Shown: positions 10,681-22,940, numbered from the stretch's first letter. The stretch is 64,000 nt of DNA from Lasioglossum baleicum (GCF_051020765.1 NC_134933.1:18015461-18079460), one strand, 5' to 3'. Translations and numbers: made by a program. The notes: generated from the letters alone by a model not told the origin.

Positions 10681-12252
10681 CACCGTATTTAATTAATTGA
10701 TTTGATTTGTTGCGATACACGCTGTTTTGCCACGTGAGTCACCTAGTACAGGTTTTCAATTTTAGTGAGGGCGCCAGGGTGGCCAGGAACGCGTGGGAGA
10801 TTTTCGTTACGTGACCGGTTTCGGATGGTAATTAATTTTCACTTTTCACACTCCACTTCTAATTGACAGGAACTACCGGGGAAAAATTCTGACGCCGAAA
10901 ACGTTCTACAGGTTTCGTTCCTATCGGAGAAAGTCGGCTAAACGGCTCTGTATAATCTCTGGGACCGGAGTAAAAACAAGAACCTTTATATACCTGTTCG
11001 TTTAAATCTTTTTGCTACAAGGTTCACGATTACCTGATAACAACGATCGGGGTATTAAGTTGCTGAAGCATTGTACCCTTCGACGAACGTATTGATCCCT
11101 TGGACAACAATTTTCGATGGGAGGAACGTGGGAGGAGAATCCTATTTGCTGATCGTAGAAAATCGATCTCTTTTGTTCGACTCAATCAATTGTTATTCTG
11201 ATTTAAAGTGTGTGTGATCAGTTTTGCTTCTAACTGTATAAACAACATGTTAATTTTTGCTAATATCAAATAACGCCTGGGGCTTATATGTATACCAGTA
11301 ATATAAAAATAAAATAAGTATAATAAAGCATATCTTTTAAAATAGAATATCACTTCAGTAATGTAATTTAAAATTGGAGCGATCGGCTGAGCTAAAAGTA
11401 CCCGCGGTTAAAGGGTTAAAGCACAAAATAAATATATTTTACACGAGGGAAACATTGTCTTAGTTTTTCTGGTAAAGTCGACAAGGAAATTTGACGCACT
11501 CGCAGCACCGCTCCCTGTGTACTATAGGATTAACGATAACGACCGAGAATTCCCGCTATCTAGAGCGCACCTCTCACATTAGTTCTGGGAACGGCGTACC
11601 ACGTAGTACTTCGTTCCAGGTAAAAACGCATTGATTAGATTTGCAGGTCGCCGTCTCTCGTACCCGAGTATCCAAGGGGAAGCCTGTAATGCCTCAAGGT
11701 CGCGGGTATACCTCGCACCGTCACACGAGAATTCAAGCCGAGTCTCGAATTCCCGGTGAATGAACGCGAAAGTGGTGGTTCGCAGAAAAAGGGGTTAACA
11801 GAACGTGAGCTCATTCTACAACAAAAAGGAATTTGCGTGTCGGGGCAGCTCTAGAAAAGAACAAAACACCGAACGTCTCTGGTATAATGGGATCCCCCGA
11901 ACTTAGAATCCAGATCACACCTGGACAAAGTGCCCAGTTGTTCAACCTTCTCGAATTTTGCAGATCCCAAGTAATTTTGCAACACTCGGTACAATAACGC
12001 AAAACATATGTGTATATGTTCATTCTGTAAAAATTTTTTCAAACACTAACCCTGAAAGAAATAATTGAATCATTATACAGCGTCATCCGTTTTTAAACGG
12101 CCAAACGTTAACCATCTGTAGAGGACCCCAACTTTTACCCCTATCACTTTTTTTGTTTCGGCCTTGATTTCCAGATAATTGCAGAAAACCATCATTTTTT
12201 GAGTTAAAATGTTTCCGGTCAGGGATTTCGTGAGGGGAATGATAGTGTGTTA
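10681..12252. other. No gene recognised
   Basis: AT-rich with one GC-richer patch at 11460-11800. A TTAAAGGGTTAAAG motif near 11408 may be a TTAA-element end, but no partner end was found. Confidence 0.5.
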
Positions 12253-12416
12253 GAAGAAGGTTTACGTAACGGTGGACGAGTGAGTTACCTTCCCTGGATC
12301 TTGGATGAAGCCGCGGATGGTCATCACGTGTAAGGTTACTTGGCGCGTGTTCTCCGGCTTTTCTGACGAGACGAACAGACGTTCGTCTGACGAAACAGGG
12401 CCCAGGTCACGTGAGC
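12253..12416 (-). pseudogene. Inverted copy of the exon-like segment at 13309
   Basis: On the minus strand, 12416 to 12289 aligns with the plus-strand segment 13309-13435. The best part encodes ENTRQVTLHVMTIRGF and then IQDPGK, against ENTREVTLHVMTIGGF and IEEPGK. The donor-like AAG-GTAACT at 12289/12288 and about 35 bases beyond it are also shared (CGTCCACCGTTACG is identical). The acceptor AG of the other copy reads GG here, and the 5' half shows indels and a stop in the matching frame. It therefore looks broken as an exon. A different acceptor, GTTTCGTCAG, could open a shorter exon. It may instead be one arm of a long inverted repeat. Confidence 0.45.
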
Positions 12417-12702
12417 CCCGACAGAAACCGAACGATCGACAAATTAGATAATAAACAGGAATGCGTTAAGTCTCATCCTTCTGTGACGAAACTCTCGCTA
12501 AACCGGCTGAACCCCGTGTAAACGCCATGCGTACCAGATAACGTAATTAGCGTTGTGCAACCCGATGTCGGGTAAGTTCGTCTTCGTGCGCCTCATTGAT
12601 AGCGACGGGTACACTGTTTGCTATTAAAACGTTAACGATCAACACTGTTACGAAACGATTTAGAATGCCTCCAGTTAATTGTCGACCACGGAAGTTCGAT
12701 TA

Positions 12703-12800
12703 TCACTAAACCTACCAACACCGGTCAAAATGACCGGTTCCAGGTTTCTTATTTTACAATTAGAAAAATAATAAAACTGATTTCATAAGAAACGATTGTT
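12703..12800. mobile_element. Fragment of TTAACACTAAACC family
   Basis: CACTAAACCTACCAACACC is followed by the palindrome CCGGTCAAAATGACCGG and then by TTCTTATTTTACAATTAG. It matches 6977 and the reverse of 20400-20455. The first TTAA is not preserved. Probably a truncated TTAA-type element. Confidence 0.5.
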
Positions 12801-12852
12801 AGTAGTCTAAATAAAATCAATCTTGTAATTTGTATAAGGGAACATGTACCAG

Positions 12853-12960
12853 CAGAGTTGGACAAAAATTTAATCAATTTTACTTCAATCGTTAATCGCA
12901 ATTAACAATTAGTTGTTTATTAGTTTTGTCGTTAATTGCGGTTAACGCCATTACATCTGA
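12853..12960. mobile_element. hAT-like terminus with palindromic interior
   Basis: CAGAGTTGGACAAAAATTT starts a segment rich in TTAATCGCAATTAAC and GTTAATTGCGGTTAAC strings that can pair with one another. Short TTAATYG repeats after a CAGAGTTGG start are familiar in insect hAT elements. The right end was not found, and no 8-bp duplication was established. Confidence 0.45.
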
Positions 12961-13308
12961 TATGAAAACCCCAATCAGGTTTAACAATCAACTGGGAAAT
13001 ATTGTTCTCCAAGAAATGACAATTCTTGTTCTAGTTTAAATTGTTAACCCTTAAGTGGTACAGTGTTTAGACAGATCACACAAAGTATCATCCTAGGATC
13101 TTTCTAAAATTTTGTACAAAAATTTTATAAACTCAATTTTTTTGAAATTGTGACATGCGGCGTTTTTCCTTGCAAGCACATAGTTGAGGTGATAAAAATC
13201 GAGGCTGAGTCCGGTTGTTGCAACAGAGTTGGTTCGGAATAATTTGCCAGTGAAGGTGAATATAATTTTTGAATGATCGGTTAATTGGTTTGATGTTATT
13301 TGTTGCAG

Positions 13309-13435
13309 ACTGACATGCACCGAGCCCTACTTCGTCAGCGAAGGCTTGTACAGCGGAGCGGAGGAGCTCGAGAATACGCGCGAGGTAACCCTACACGTGA
13401 TGACCATCGGCGGCTTCATCGAAGAACCCGGGAAG
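13309..13435 (+). CDS. Candidate internal exon of an unidentified gene
   Basis: TTATTTGTTGCAG precedes 13309 and AAG-GTAAATC follows 13435, both good splice-site sequences. Read from the second base, the 127-bp segment gives 42 open codons: LTCTEPYFVSEGLYSGAEE, then LENTREVTLHVMTIGGF, then IEEPGK. That implies incoming phase 2 and outgoing phase 0. The Cys and the VTLHV strand pattern vaguely suggest an extracellular beta-sandwich (immunoglobulin-like) domain, but I do not recognise the protein. No partner exon was found. The inverted relative at 12289-12416 is about equally similar in the supposed exon and intron, which weakens the coding case. Confidence 0.4.
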
Positions 13436-14691
13436 GTAAATCATTCGTCCACCGTTACGCAAACATTTTCTTTTCATCGCGCTGATCGGCGAGGTGAAAT
13501 TGCACCTGCAAAAGCAACCTCGCGCTGCTGGCCGCGATGCGCCGCTAATGCTCCTCCACTATTTTGTTACCGTTGCAAAATTGAGCGGTGTGACACGCGT
13601 CACGTTGAACGTAAATTTACATGCATAATCAAATAACTTTCAATTCATTTTTATATCCCATTTACATAGCAGTGGGCATTCGTAAATCACCAGGCAATTG
13701 AATCTTCGCTAAAAACTGCCAGTGTTCAAACTACATATTATAAATTCGATCTCGATTCATTTCGAAGCGTGAAGCATCTACTCTAAGAATCTCTTTTTAA
13801 TTTTTTTCTATGACGTTTGTGCATTATGCAGCAGTGGAAAATGGAGCACAGCTTTTCATTTTATTTTTCGCAAAAAATTTTGCAAATTCAAATGCTTTAA
13901 GGGGATGAGAACATTTTTTTCAGATCTAAAGTTACCGTAGATTTCAATAGTGAAGCTTCTTCTTTAAAATAAACCCACGAAACTTTTCATCGTGCGATTT
14001 TTTTTAACCGTTATATTGAATTTTGAAAAGCACCATTTCATATTAACTTACAATTAGGTACAATCTTCATTTTCCTCGAATGTTTAGCACATAAAAAATA
14101 AGGGTTACTCCCATAAAAATTCCCTAAATTCGCTTTTTTAGTCCTCTTGATCGAGCACGACTTCTTTTAAATAACAGCTTTTTGAATGGTTAAATAGCAA
14201 CGCTGAAATAATTTAGTGCAGCCGTGATCATTACAGTGCACTCTAGTTGCTTCTAAAATGAGAAGACGACAACGCAGTGATAAAGCTAAGTTAATAGTCA
14301 GATTTATTCTAATTCGCTGTGTATTTATTGCTGCAATTTCGAAGATATTCTTGAACGTTAGTGTACGCTCGGTACGCTCGCACGTAAGAGCGAGCCGAAA
14401 GCGCATCGTGCGATCGCAGGCCGCCATAACCTTTTATCAGTTATCTAATTAGCCGTTGTATTTAATTAACGATCCGACGAGAGGGCTGAATGATAGCGGC
14501 GGCAGCGTGCGAGACCGACGAACGGTTCTGCCTGGTCGTACGTAATTTTAATCGGTGCACACGACAGATAACGAAGGGTCGAGAGATGAACTTCAGCTTC
14601 CGCGCGCTAGCAATTAGTCGTGTTTTTATTTATACGAGCGTTTTGTTGCATCGCCGAGGGAAAAAACAAGACTATTTATTGTTTGTCCGAT
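13436..14691. other. No gene recognised
   Basis: AT-rich to mixed sequence. Overlapping short frames at 14167-14452 carry no motif. A phrase shared between 13143 and 22829 (TGACATGCGGCGTT) marks an unclassified interspersed repeat just upstream. Confidence 0.5.
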
Positions 14692-14696
14692 CGTCG

Positions 14697-15239
14697 CACA
14701 GTGGAGCATTTTTCTGGAAAAGTTGCCCAAAATACGATTTTTCGTCTGAGCTATTGGAATATATGACCAATAGTGTACCAGTTTAATTTTTTTTATTTAT
14801 GCACTCATGTTATGTGTCGTAAGTAAAGACTTTTGTAGTGCTCATTTTTCTTCTCTATGCCCGTTTCTGAAATATTGTGACGAAAATGTATTAATTTTTT
14901 CATTACAGACACTTTTTAGACAGGTATTTGACATTAGTTTTTAGTTTTTAGTTATTAGTTTTTGTACTGGATGTATATATAGTTACCACGATTTTTCAGG
15001 CACAGCGAATAATGTGGCAAAAAATGTTTCCAACAAAAATTAATCGGCATTTACTCATCTATAAATCCCGATGATGGTCCACTTAATTTTTTAAATGCCA
15101 CTATGTGTTTTTTATTACATATTGCTGCAGCCGACGGTCAAGACGAATCCAATGACTCACTAAACGCATGCAAGCAAGTCTAAAAGTACATAATGCTAAA
15201 ATAGTTTTGGCCAACATTCGAGGGAAATGCTCCACTGTG
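14697..15239. mobile_element. Transib-like non-autonomous element
   Basis: A 543-bp segment. Both ends, read inward, begin CACAGTGGAGCATTT, and similarity continues to about base 38 (TTG followed by CCAAAA). CACAGTG equals the V(D)J recombination heptamer and fits the Transib terminal consensus. After 22-23 further bases each end has a nonamer-like CCAAAATAC or CCAAAACTA. The element is flanked by CGTCG on both sides (14692-14696 and 15240-15244). Transib elements make 5-bp, GC-rich target duplications. The interior is AT-rich without a transposase frame, so it would need a source elsewhere in the genome. Confidence 0.88.
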
Positions 15240-15244
15240 CGTCG

Positions 15245-16863
15245 CAGAGAACCTGCTATCAAACGATTCTGCGTGATAATTCCGGATGAATTTCTTTCGA
15301 GAGAGCTTCGTCTTTAAGGAAGTTCAATTAGAGTCGAGTTACGATGGCTCTCGAGTAATTATTACTGGCAAATAAAATTTCACCGGTCCGTTTCGAAGGC
15401 GCATCACGCGCCTCGGAGCAATATCTTTTTGTTTCTGCGGCCGACAGGATTTCAAACAGTTTGCTCCTTGAATAATGGTATTTACCGATCACCAGCAGTC
15501 TCTCGCGAGAAGGATATTTTTCGTGAAAGCACTTTTTCCCCCGTTCGCCCGTGTTGCGATTAACGAGTCAAGAAACTGGTTCGCATCGCGGTTCGCACAC
15601 ACCTCATTACCTACCCGAGGGGATCGAGCATTTTATTTCTGTCTATAGCCTGCGATAGTTATTATAATTGCTTGTCCCTTACACGTGATTTATGAACGCC
15701 CTGCTAAACGCTGCCTGTTCAACGGCTAATTCTATTCCTGATTGCTACTGTATCCTTCCGCAGAACTCGCCGCAGAACGAAATTCAACGTGTTCTTATGC
15801 AATTGCAATTCAATTTAAATGAACCTTACATTTCTACGATCTTTTTTCAATGTATTCACTGCCTACTGAAAAATTAGTTGTACCTGCTACCACATTTTTA
15901 TAGACGAATTCGAGTTGAAAGGAGTTGCAAAGAGATTGGAATAAAAAAGTCACATCACCCGCATACCCGAAAGTCACACCAATCGTGGGAACACTGTACT
16001 ATTACAGTGTACAAATTTATTATACATTGTTTTAAATTACAGAGCTGATCTTCGAGGTCCCGTTTCCAGTTTTAATTGATATATTTAATCTCCATTTTAA
16101 ATATAATTTATTTCGGTTTTAATCATTGTGATTGTTATTGACAACAGCATTATGTGATTTTTGGTCAAAATGTGATGCTAAGTGAAATTAATACGTTAAG
16201 GCTTATAAATAATGAACATGAACGGCCAAATAATTCGCTTTCCTCCATAGTACAATCAAAAAACTTGTAATTCGTTGACAGAATAGATTGATTATAATGG
16301 TGCTTGATCAATAAGATTCAGTTCGAAAGGAGTCGTGCTCGTTCATCGTCGCTGTTGAAAATCGGACATTTAAACCTAATAATTTTGCCGTTGTGGTTTC
16401 TCTATTTGCTATTGCCGACAGTGTCGACAAATGAGATGCCGTTGTCAACGAACCATCGGTGTCGACTTTTCCTCTTTCCGCGCGCAATTTCGCTTGGGAC
16501 TCGTTTAAGCGAAAAATTGGATAGTCGATCGCATCTTTCGCTAATTACAGGAACAGCGTTAATGCAGGACTTCTGCCGTCTTTTTGCCAAGGAGTTGTTT
16601 ACGGGATGAGATTAACTGTTGCTAGTCAGCGTTCGCAGCAGATGAAAGATTGATCGACCACATACTGCGGTCGCATCGGCGCTCCGGAGTGTCGACTGGT
16701 TGAACAGGCGGTTCGGGACACTGTTTAACAAGCGTACTACCGAACACCGAGCATAATATTATAATTACAACGACTGATGCGCCGATAGTTTCGCCGATTC
16801 CGCGTTCGCGGCTAATAGAACTCCACGCGGTGTCAAAATAGAGGGAAACCGGTTCTTCCTCTT
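15245..16863. other. No gene recognised
   Basis: Mixed sequence. Short frames at 15692-15877 and 16304-16609 have no recognisable motif. Nothing supported. Confidence 0.5.
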
Positions 16864-16866
16864 TTC

Positions 16867-16906
16867 CTCTCTCTCTCTCTCTTTCTCTCTATCTGTGTAT
16901 GTGTGT
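16867..16906. repeat. CT-rich microsatellite
   Basis: An imperfect run of CTCTCT interrupted by TT and AT, followed by TGTGTATGTGTG. A simple repeat with no evident function. Confidence 0.9.
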
Positions 16907-18096
16907 TCGCGCTGGAACGTTTCTCAGCTGAGAAACGTCTGTTACTACCGATGACGTGGAAAACAGACGTACCACTGCCACGTAGATTACAGTAAATTGC
17001 AGCAGGTGTTTATAATACTCGGCCGATTCGATGCTCGGCAAAACGCGGATGCGTGTCGCGAGCGAACAGAACGATTGCTGACGGATCCCGTCGCTGCTAT
17101 TGCTTCGAACCAAGCAAAAAATCAGAGTGGTTTGTCAGTTATAAAATTATACCTGCTTCCCTCCTTCCACACGGCCAGACATAGATTTTTTCACCTCGGT
17201 AAGGTACAGTCTTGTTAATTGAATTTTATATCCGCTGGCAACGGGTTTATCGTTCGAGGGAATTCAACTTCGCCACACCAAGTTTTGCGATCTCGATGGA
17301 AACGCTTCATTAGCGACCGATACAAGTGGTTCTCGTTTGGCTAAAAATCATTAACCACCTGGCTTGTGTTTTCTGTTTTATTTTGATCAATTGAATTGGT
17401 GGCTGGAGCAACGTTGAATGTGAGATTTCCTTCAGATCTATTTTAGCTTTTATTGTTCTGACATCAAATCCTCCTCTCCCGCAATATTTGCACTTTATAT
17501 GAAAAGTAATTGAAGTGCAAATTTTACAGTAAAGACTATTGTACAAGAAGTTCGAAGATAATCGATGGCAGGCGACAATCTATTTCACCCCTGATTCCGT
17601 TCAGAGCACGTTAACATTAACATTGCCGTGCTAAAGCAAGGAAAGTATCGCGGCGTTGTCGTACGATTTTTCGCGGAGGGATACTTAATTAACGGAGTCG
17701 ATTACTGTCACTCGATATCTAAATGGACACGGAGGCAAGCGGCTATAGATAAACGTGAGTTAACCGCAACGCGTTCCGCTTTTCCTTTCGCGTATCCAAT
17801 TAAGATAGTCGCGGATATTTACTTGATATGTGATTTTCGAAGTTTCTCGAAGTTTCTCAAAGTTTCAAAGACTTTTGGAGAACGTATACAGAGAACCTAC
17901 ATATACGTCAATAACGTATTCACGAATTAACTGTCACGTCACTCGTACGTGGTTGACACGCACCGTTGATCTTAAAAAGTTAAACATAATATATTTTTGT
18001 CAACGAAACTTTATTAGACTTTGCAGCAGTTGAACTGATTAAAGTAATCAACGCGATAAATTTGAATTTTGCAATAAATTTCTATTTTAGATTGCT
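16907..18096. other. No gene recognised
   Basis: Mixed sequence with short open frames lacking motifs. The phrase TTTCGAAGTTTCTCGAAGTT near 17836 is a small local duplication. Confidence 0.5.
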
Positions 18097-18160
18097 TGCA
18101 ACCCCCACCTCGAAGATTATTAATGGTTGAAAAAATTATTTTATCGAGGTGGGGGTTGCA
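18097..18160. repeat. Perfect 17-bp hairpin
   Basis: TGCAACCCCCACCTCGA at 18097-18113 is exactly complementary to TCGAGGTGGGGGTTGCA at 18144-18160, with a 30-base AT-rich loop. The GC-rich stem stands out in its AT-rich surroundings. The total length of 64 bases is in the range of a microRNA precursor, and partial pairing (GATTATT with AATTATTTTA) extends into the loop. It could also be the core of a degraded foldback element. No conservation data were available to me. Confidence 0.8.
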
Positions 18161-19082
18161 GCTTCTACGAAATATTAATGTCGAGGTACAGTGAAGAGTG
18201 TGAGGGTACTGTTTAAGAAACAAATGTCTGATAACAAAGTGATTCTTATCGCTCGGCTGAACTGTTTTATATCTACGAAGTTGTTTCTCGACAGAGTGCA
18301 GTCTGTCAGGCACTCGCGTCTAATCCGGTGCATTTTTCGAGCATGCAAAGCAAACCATGCGTCGTCGTCGGATTGTAAAAGCTGTCGACGTGCCAATTGG
18401 AAGATGCTTCCGTGTTGCGTCTTCACTGCCGGGCAACAATGCTTTCCCCGGCCGTGGCATGCATTATTCAACGCACCAGGAAAACCGCTTCCAGCAGCCT
18501 CGAAGAGGCAGCCTCTTCATCGGCGAACCGTCTAACGCTTCTTTTTTTTATCTCTTTGTCGACTTACCAACACCAATCGCGTTCCAAAAGAATACACAGA
18601 AAACCCCACAGACTAATTATTCCTCGCATTCTCGGGGAAATAAGACCTTTTGCAATGGCGTTCGCAACCTGCTAGATTTATCTTCGACAAGAACTGTTCG
18701 TCAACTACTCCATTTTAGCATGCTCACTGTACCGTGCATCAGTACTGAATAATGTTTATTTAACTGTTGTGTCAATGGTTCGGTACCTGACTACTTACTT
18801 TCAATTTGCCTTTACTGTTTTTTATTTTTTTGACGGTTCGTGTTGGCAAGTATGTAAATTCTGCTTACTTCGATAATCATAAATTAACTTTGCATTTAAG
18901 GTAGTGAAAAGATGTGCTGAGACTATGCTGTTTAACTATAAAAATCAAAGCATAGTGTAGAAATATATTTCTTCCAGGATCAGGAAAGTTTGTACACTTT
19001 AGAATATTACATACTTGACACTTACACATCACTTTATAATTCATAATGAATTTTGGAATTCTATTTCGAAATAAATCAATAC
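18161..19082. other. No gene recognised
   Basis: A GC-richer patch at 18290-18700 is open in several frames on both strands, with no motif or splice pair that I trust. Confidence 0.5.
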
Positions 19083-19185
19083 ATATTTTTTACTTCATAA
19101 TATTGTAGTTGACCTACATTCTTATACCCTTAAACTTCCAAATAGCGGTAAAATCTTCATGAACTGCTAGATCGGCCTTATTTGT
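19083..19185. repeat. Interspersed repeat fragment
   Basis: TATTTTTTACTTCATAATAT and then TGTAGTTGACCT resemble TATTTTTAACTTCATAGTG and TTGTAGCTGATGT at 43808. Further on, GAACTGCTAGATCGGCC is shared with 22900 (GAACTGCTAGATCGGTC). These are pieces of unclassified repeat families. Confidence 0.4.
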
Positions 19186-20250
19186 TAGTAGTATCTAACA
19201 AATAAATAATTGTAAATGGGTTAATAGATTTCGAAAAAATTCGTTTCTCACGTAATTCGTGCGAAATTAAAGGTAGTTTAAGTGATAAGATCGAACACGT
19301 TCAATTAGGTTTATAGACAGAGTATGTCAAAGTTCACGAAACTATCCGCGCCTCCATGTAATAAATTTTTTCTCCGCTCGAAAAATAGTTTTGACTCGCA
19401 GCCACGTTATTGGATACAGCGTTCCCCGACTGCAACTGGCACGATTCGTTCGAAATTCTCACCTCCGCGCCGATTAATTCCGTTTTTCTAACTTCGGGTC
19501 GATTGCAGCCCGATCGTGCAACAGCCGCCTCTCGCCGCATTACTTTTCTCTTTTCTTTCGATTGGTGTACAACGTGGCAATCGAAACGTATCGCACGTGT
19601 TCCGTTGCTAATTACCCAGCCGGATGCTAATTACGATGTTTTACAGCCGTTATTACGTAATTAAGTGTCGCTGGAATATTCGCGCCTGGCTCGAACGAGC
19701 GTTTGCTCGATTTAACTTAACGATTTCGCCGCGGTAAGTCGTTTCTCGATTCGATGTCTTTTCAGAGACTGTTTAGTCGATTTTATAAATGATCTGCGCT
19801 CGCTGCACTTTCACTCGAATAACTCGATCTTTCCCAGAACCAGTGAAGAACGAAAAATATATGCTTGTGAAAAATAATTATCGCTAATAAAGAATATTAA
19901 GTTACTGCTCTGAGCTCGATGACGAACTCTTCGATTCGGACTGTGGGTTTTATGTAGCGAAACTATATTTTTTGAATTTAGTTTTACACTGCCTTATAGT
20001 TTATCTACTTATATCATGACTACAAAGACTTTCAGGTTTTCTTATATCAATACACAAGCTTTCTACGACGTTCGTTAACATTGTACTTTATAGTTGTAAT
20101 AATGCTTATTTCTCTGTCTCAAAATCAATTTATAGTCGTACAGGAAAGTAAAAATCTATAGCAATTTTTCCATTTGTCAACGAGAACATTCAACACATTT
20201 TAAGGACTAATTGGAAGTAAGTAACTAAGCATCTAGGTATTAACGTAAAA

Positions 20251-20460
20251 TTAACACTATACTTATCGAGCATTAAGATTGACTAGTATATGTATCGACT
20301 TCTAAAAATGACAGGAATTAATTCATTATTGTGCAATGTTTACCATAGTACACACTCGAATAAGAAGTCTATTGAATTAATTCCCATGAAGATGGCATTT
20401 GTATAATTTCAATAATTCTAAAATAAAAATCTGAAACCGGTCATTCGACCAGTGTCGCCA
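20251..20460. mobile_element. TTAACACTA family, near-full copy, right end lost
   Basis: It starts TTAACACTATACTTATCGAG. Its distal part, read on the minus strand, is CTGGTCGAATGACCGGTTTC followed by AGATTTTTATTTTAG, matching the ends at 6977 and 12703. The terminal TTAA on the right has been replaced by GTCGCCAGGTCGCC. AT-rich and non-coding. Probably a TTAA-type MITE. Confidence 0.5.
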
Positions 20461-22795
20461 GGTCGCCAGCAATCGAGGGGAATCAAGTACCCCCTCTCTG
20501 ATACCAGTCCACTCTATAGCACGGGCACCGTGGTCTACAGTCTTATTGGGGGATGTTGGAGTGTGCGCGTGGTGCTGGAATGGGATAGTGGAAGGGGAAA
20601 AGGAGGAGAGAAATTGATGGCCATTTGGTCATCAACTGGCGACACTGCATTCGACTAACAGTGGTAGAATTCAAGCCTCAAATGCTGGGAGAAAAGAAAA
20701 CTATATCGTTACACAAATAGTTAAATCATTCGTTTGCAATCTCAGGAACTAAATGCATAATTCTGATGTGGTAAATACGTTGGGCATTCTTGTTCAAGAA
20801 ACTAATAAATCTTTCGTGCGCGATCTAATATAGTTTCGGCAATAAGGGGAAGCGGACAGTCACGATCAGACAGTGCGATGTGCTCCAAACATTTTCGAAC
20901 TTCAGAATGAATACTCTGTGAGCAGAAGCCTTGAATATAATATAATATCCAGTTGTGATGTCCCGATGAAAAACCGTGTTACTCGACTCGCTCGCGAAAG
21001 GACTCATCGTGCGATTCAATCAATGCGCAGATGTTTGCGCTGTCGCATAATTATGCGAAAGATTCCGCTTCCTACGCGGGCCCACATTACCGATCCGATG
21101 ACGAGAAAAGCCCGACACGTTCCCCTGCCGTTTTGCGCAATTTTCCCGTGGCCGGTTCTCGTGCAACCACCAACATTAATAAGGTGTTAGCCGGGCCCGC
21201 GCATAATTGAGGAACACCGAGCATAGGATACGACGTTGCAACAAAGCGACGGTGACGGGTACAGACGAGCCATATCCGGGACGTCGGCCAATAAAATTAA
21301 TCGCTTTTGCTACATCGCCTGAATAATTTATGCTCGCTGCCGTGTCTAGGAATTGGCCGATGATCGTTCAGAACGTCGTCGTCGTCGTCGTCGTCTACAG
21401 CGTTCCGCTTGCGACACGCTGTTTTCATGGAACACAAACACTCGTTCCCGTTCGTGCCAGCCTTAAAAATCCTTCGCCTGATTAACCGAACCTCTTATGC
21501 TACCGTTTACAAGCGTCACACTCCCGCAAATCGGCTAATCGATTTTTAGCGGCGACTCGGAACATGCAGACCGTCTCGTCAACACTGAATACATCATCTT
21601 CGACTCGAGAAAATGTTACATAAAATTAAATCCTTACTTAGTGCTGATTTTCATAAGTCTCCGTGAATTAACGATAGTAGTTACAGAAGAACAATTTCTT
21701 TAGGCTTCTCTCCAACACCATTCTAGCAAATAAGTTATACATAGTATAATAAGAGTCTTAATAATTCTTTGACGAATGATTGAACCACTTACGGTTTAGT
21801 TTTCAAATGTTACACTCTTGCGAATATTAGGTAAATGATTTTTGACAGTAATTTGAAACATATTTTTATTTAATTCCTGCATCCCATAATATAGTTTTCG
21901 AAGACACCTGAGATAACCGAAGATCCTCTATAGTTGTAGCTATAACGAGAAGGATGATTGCGGAGGCATTAACATTCGACGACAAAGAATTCCGTGAATA
22001 GCGATTAAATGGGACAAGAACGGTCTTCGGTTCGCTGTTACGGTGCAGGCTCTTCTGAAAAGAAGCGAATTGCATTAATGTAGTACACGCAACAGTCCAC
22101 TATGTTTTCTGCGATCGATGACGACGACACAACTTTCCCAACGTGGGGTTAAGCGTCAATTCTTTCCGATCCTAAAAACCGTCCGGACAGGCACACCATA
22201 GATAGCTCTAGCAGCGCGCGCGTTTGTCTCGATGGGTTCCCAGTAACCACCGAGGTCAACACTCACATCGGGACATGTTTGGACGATGAGAAAACCGGGC
22301 AAGGAGGAAAGAAACTTAATGGCGGAAGATCTTGAGTAAACGCATTTACGTTCGCCACGTACACCTGCGCATACCGCCGTTCTTTCCTTACCAAATGAAT
22401 TCCCTGATAGACTGCCTATCTGAAATGCGCCTCGACATGCATCGTCGCCGTCGACACTTCAAATCTGCCAATTTCCTAACGAATCTTAACACGCTTTCTC
22501 TACTCTCGGACCTCGCTTCGATATTTGTCATTTCGAAAAGGCTGCAAACAGATTTGCTCATACGGGAGATCCTGCAATCGAATTATGGGAGTTTCAGTGA
22601 ACTATGGCGAGTTGTTTTAAAGGGTCTGTGAGGCAATTTCAAGTTCAGATAACGTTCTAAACTGTCTAAAATTTTTTGAACTTACTAAAACTTCCTTTGA
22701 TTTGAATACACTTATAAGAGCCCCAGAAAATTATTTTCAGAATCTGAAAGAAGCCTTCATAACCGATGTCCTATGTTGAAGCATTATTGATCAAA
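20461..22795. other. No gene recognised; short CGT repeat
   Basis: CpG-rich patches at 20830-21560 and 22100-22600 lack a convincing exon. A (GTC)n microsatellite lies at 21374-21395. Nothing else supported. Confidence 0.5.
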
Positions 22796-22799
22796 ATTT

Positions 22800-22940
22800 T
22801 AAGCGGCTGTAGCTCGAAAGTGAAAGTTTGTGACATGCGGCGTTCTTCCTGACAACCATAGAAATATCGTTGCGAGACAGATCATTTTTTACCAAATGAA
22901 CTGCTAGATCGGTCGCCTGGACCGGTGCAGTAAAGAAAAT
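22800..22940. repeat. Interspersed repeat fragment
   Basis: GTGACATGCGGCGTTCTTCC matches GTGACATGCGGCGTTTTTCC at 13151, and GAACTGCTAGATCGGTC matches 19165. The class is unknown. The combination suggests repeat units shared among three places in this window. Confidence 0.4.
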
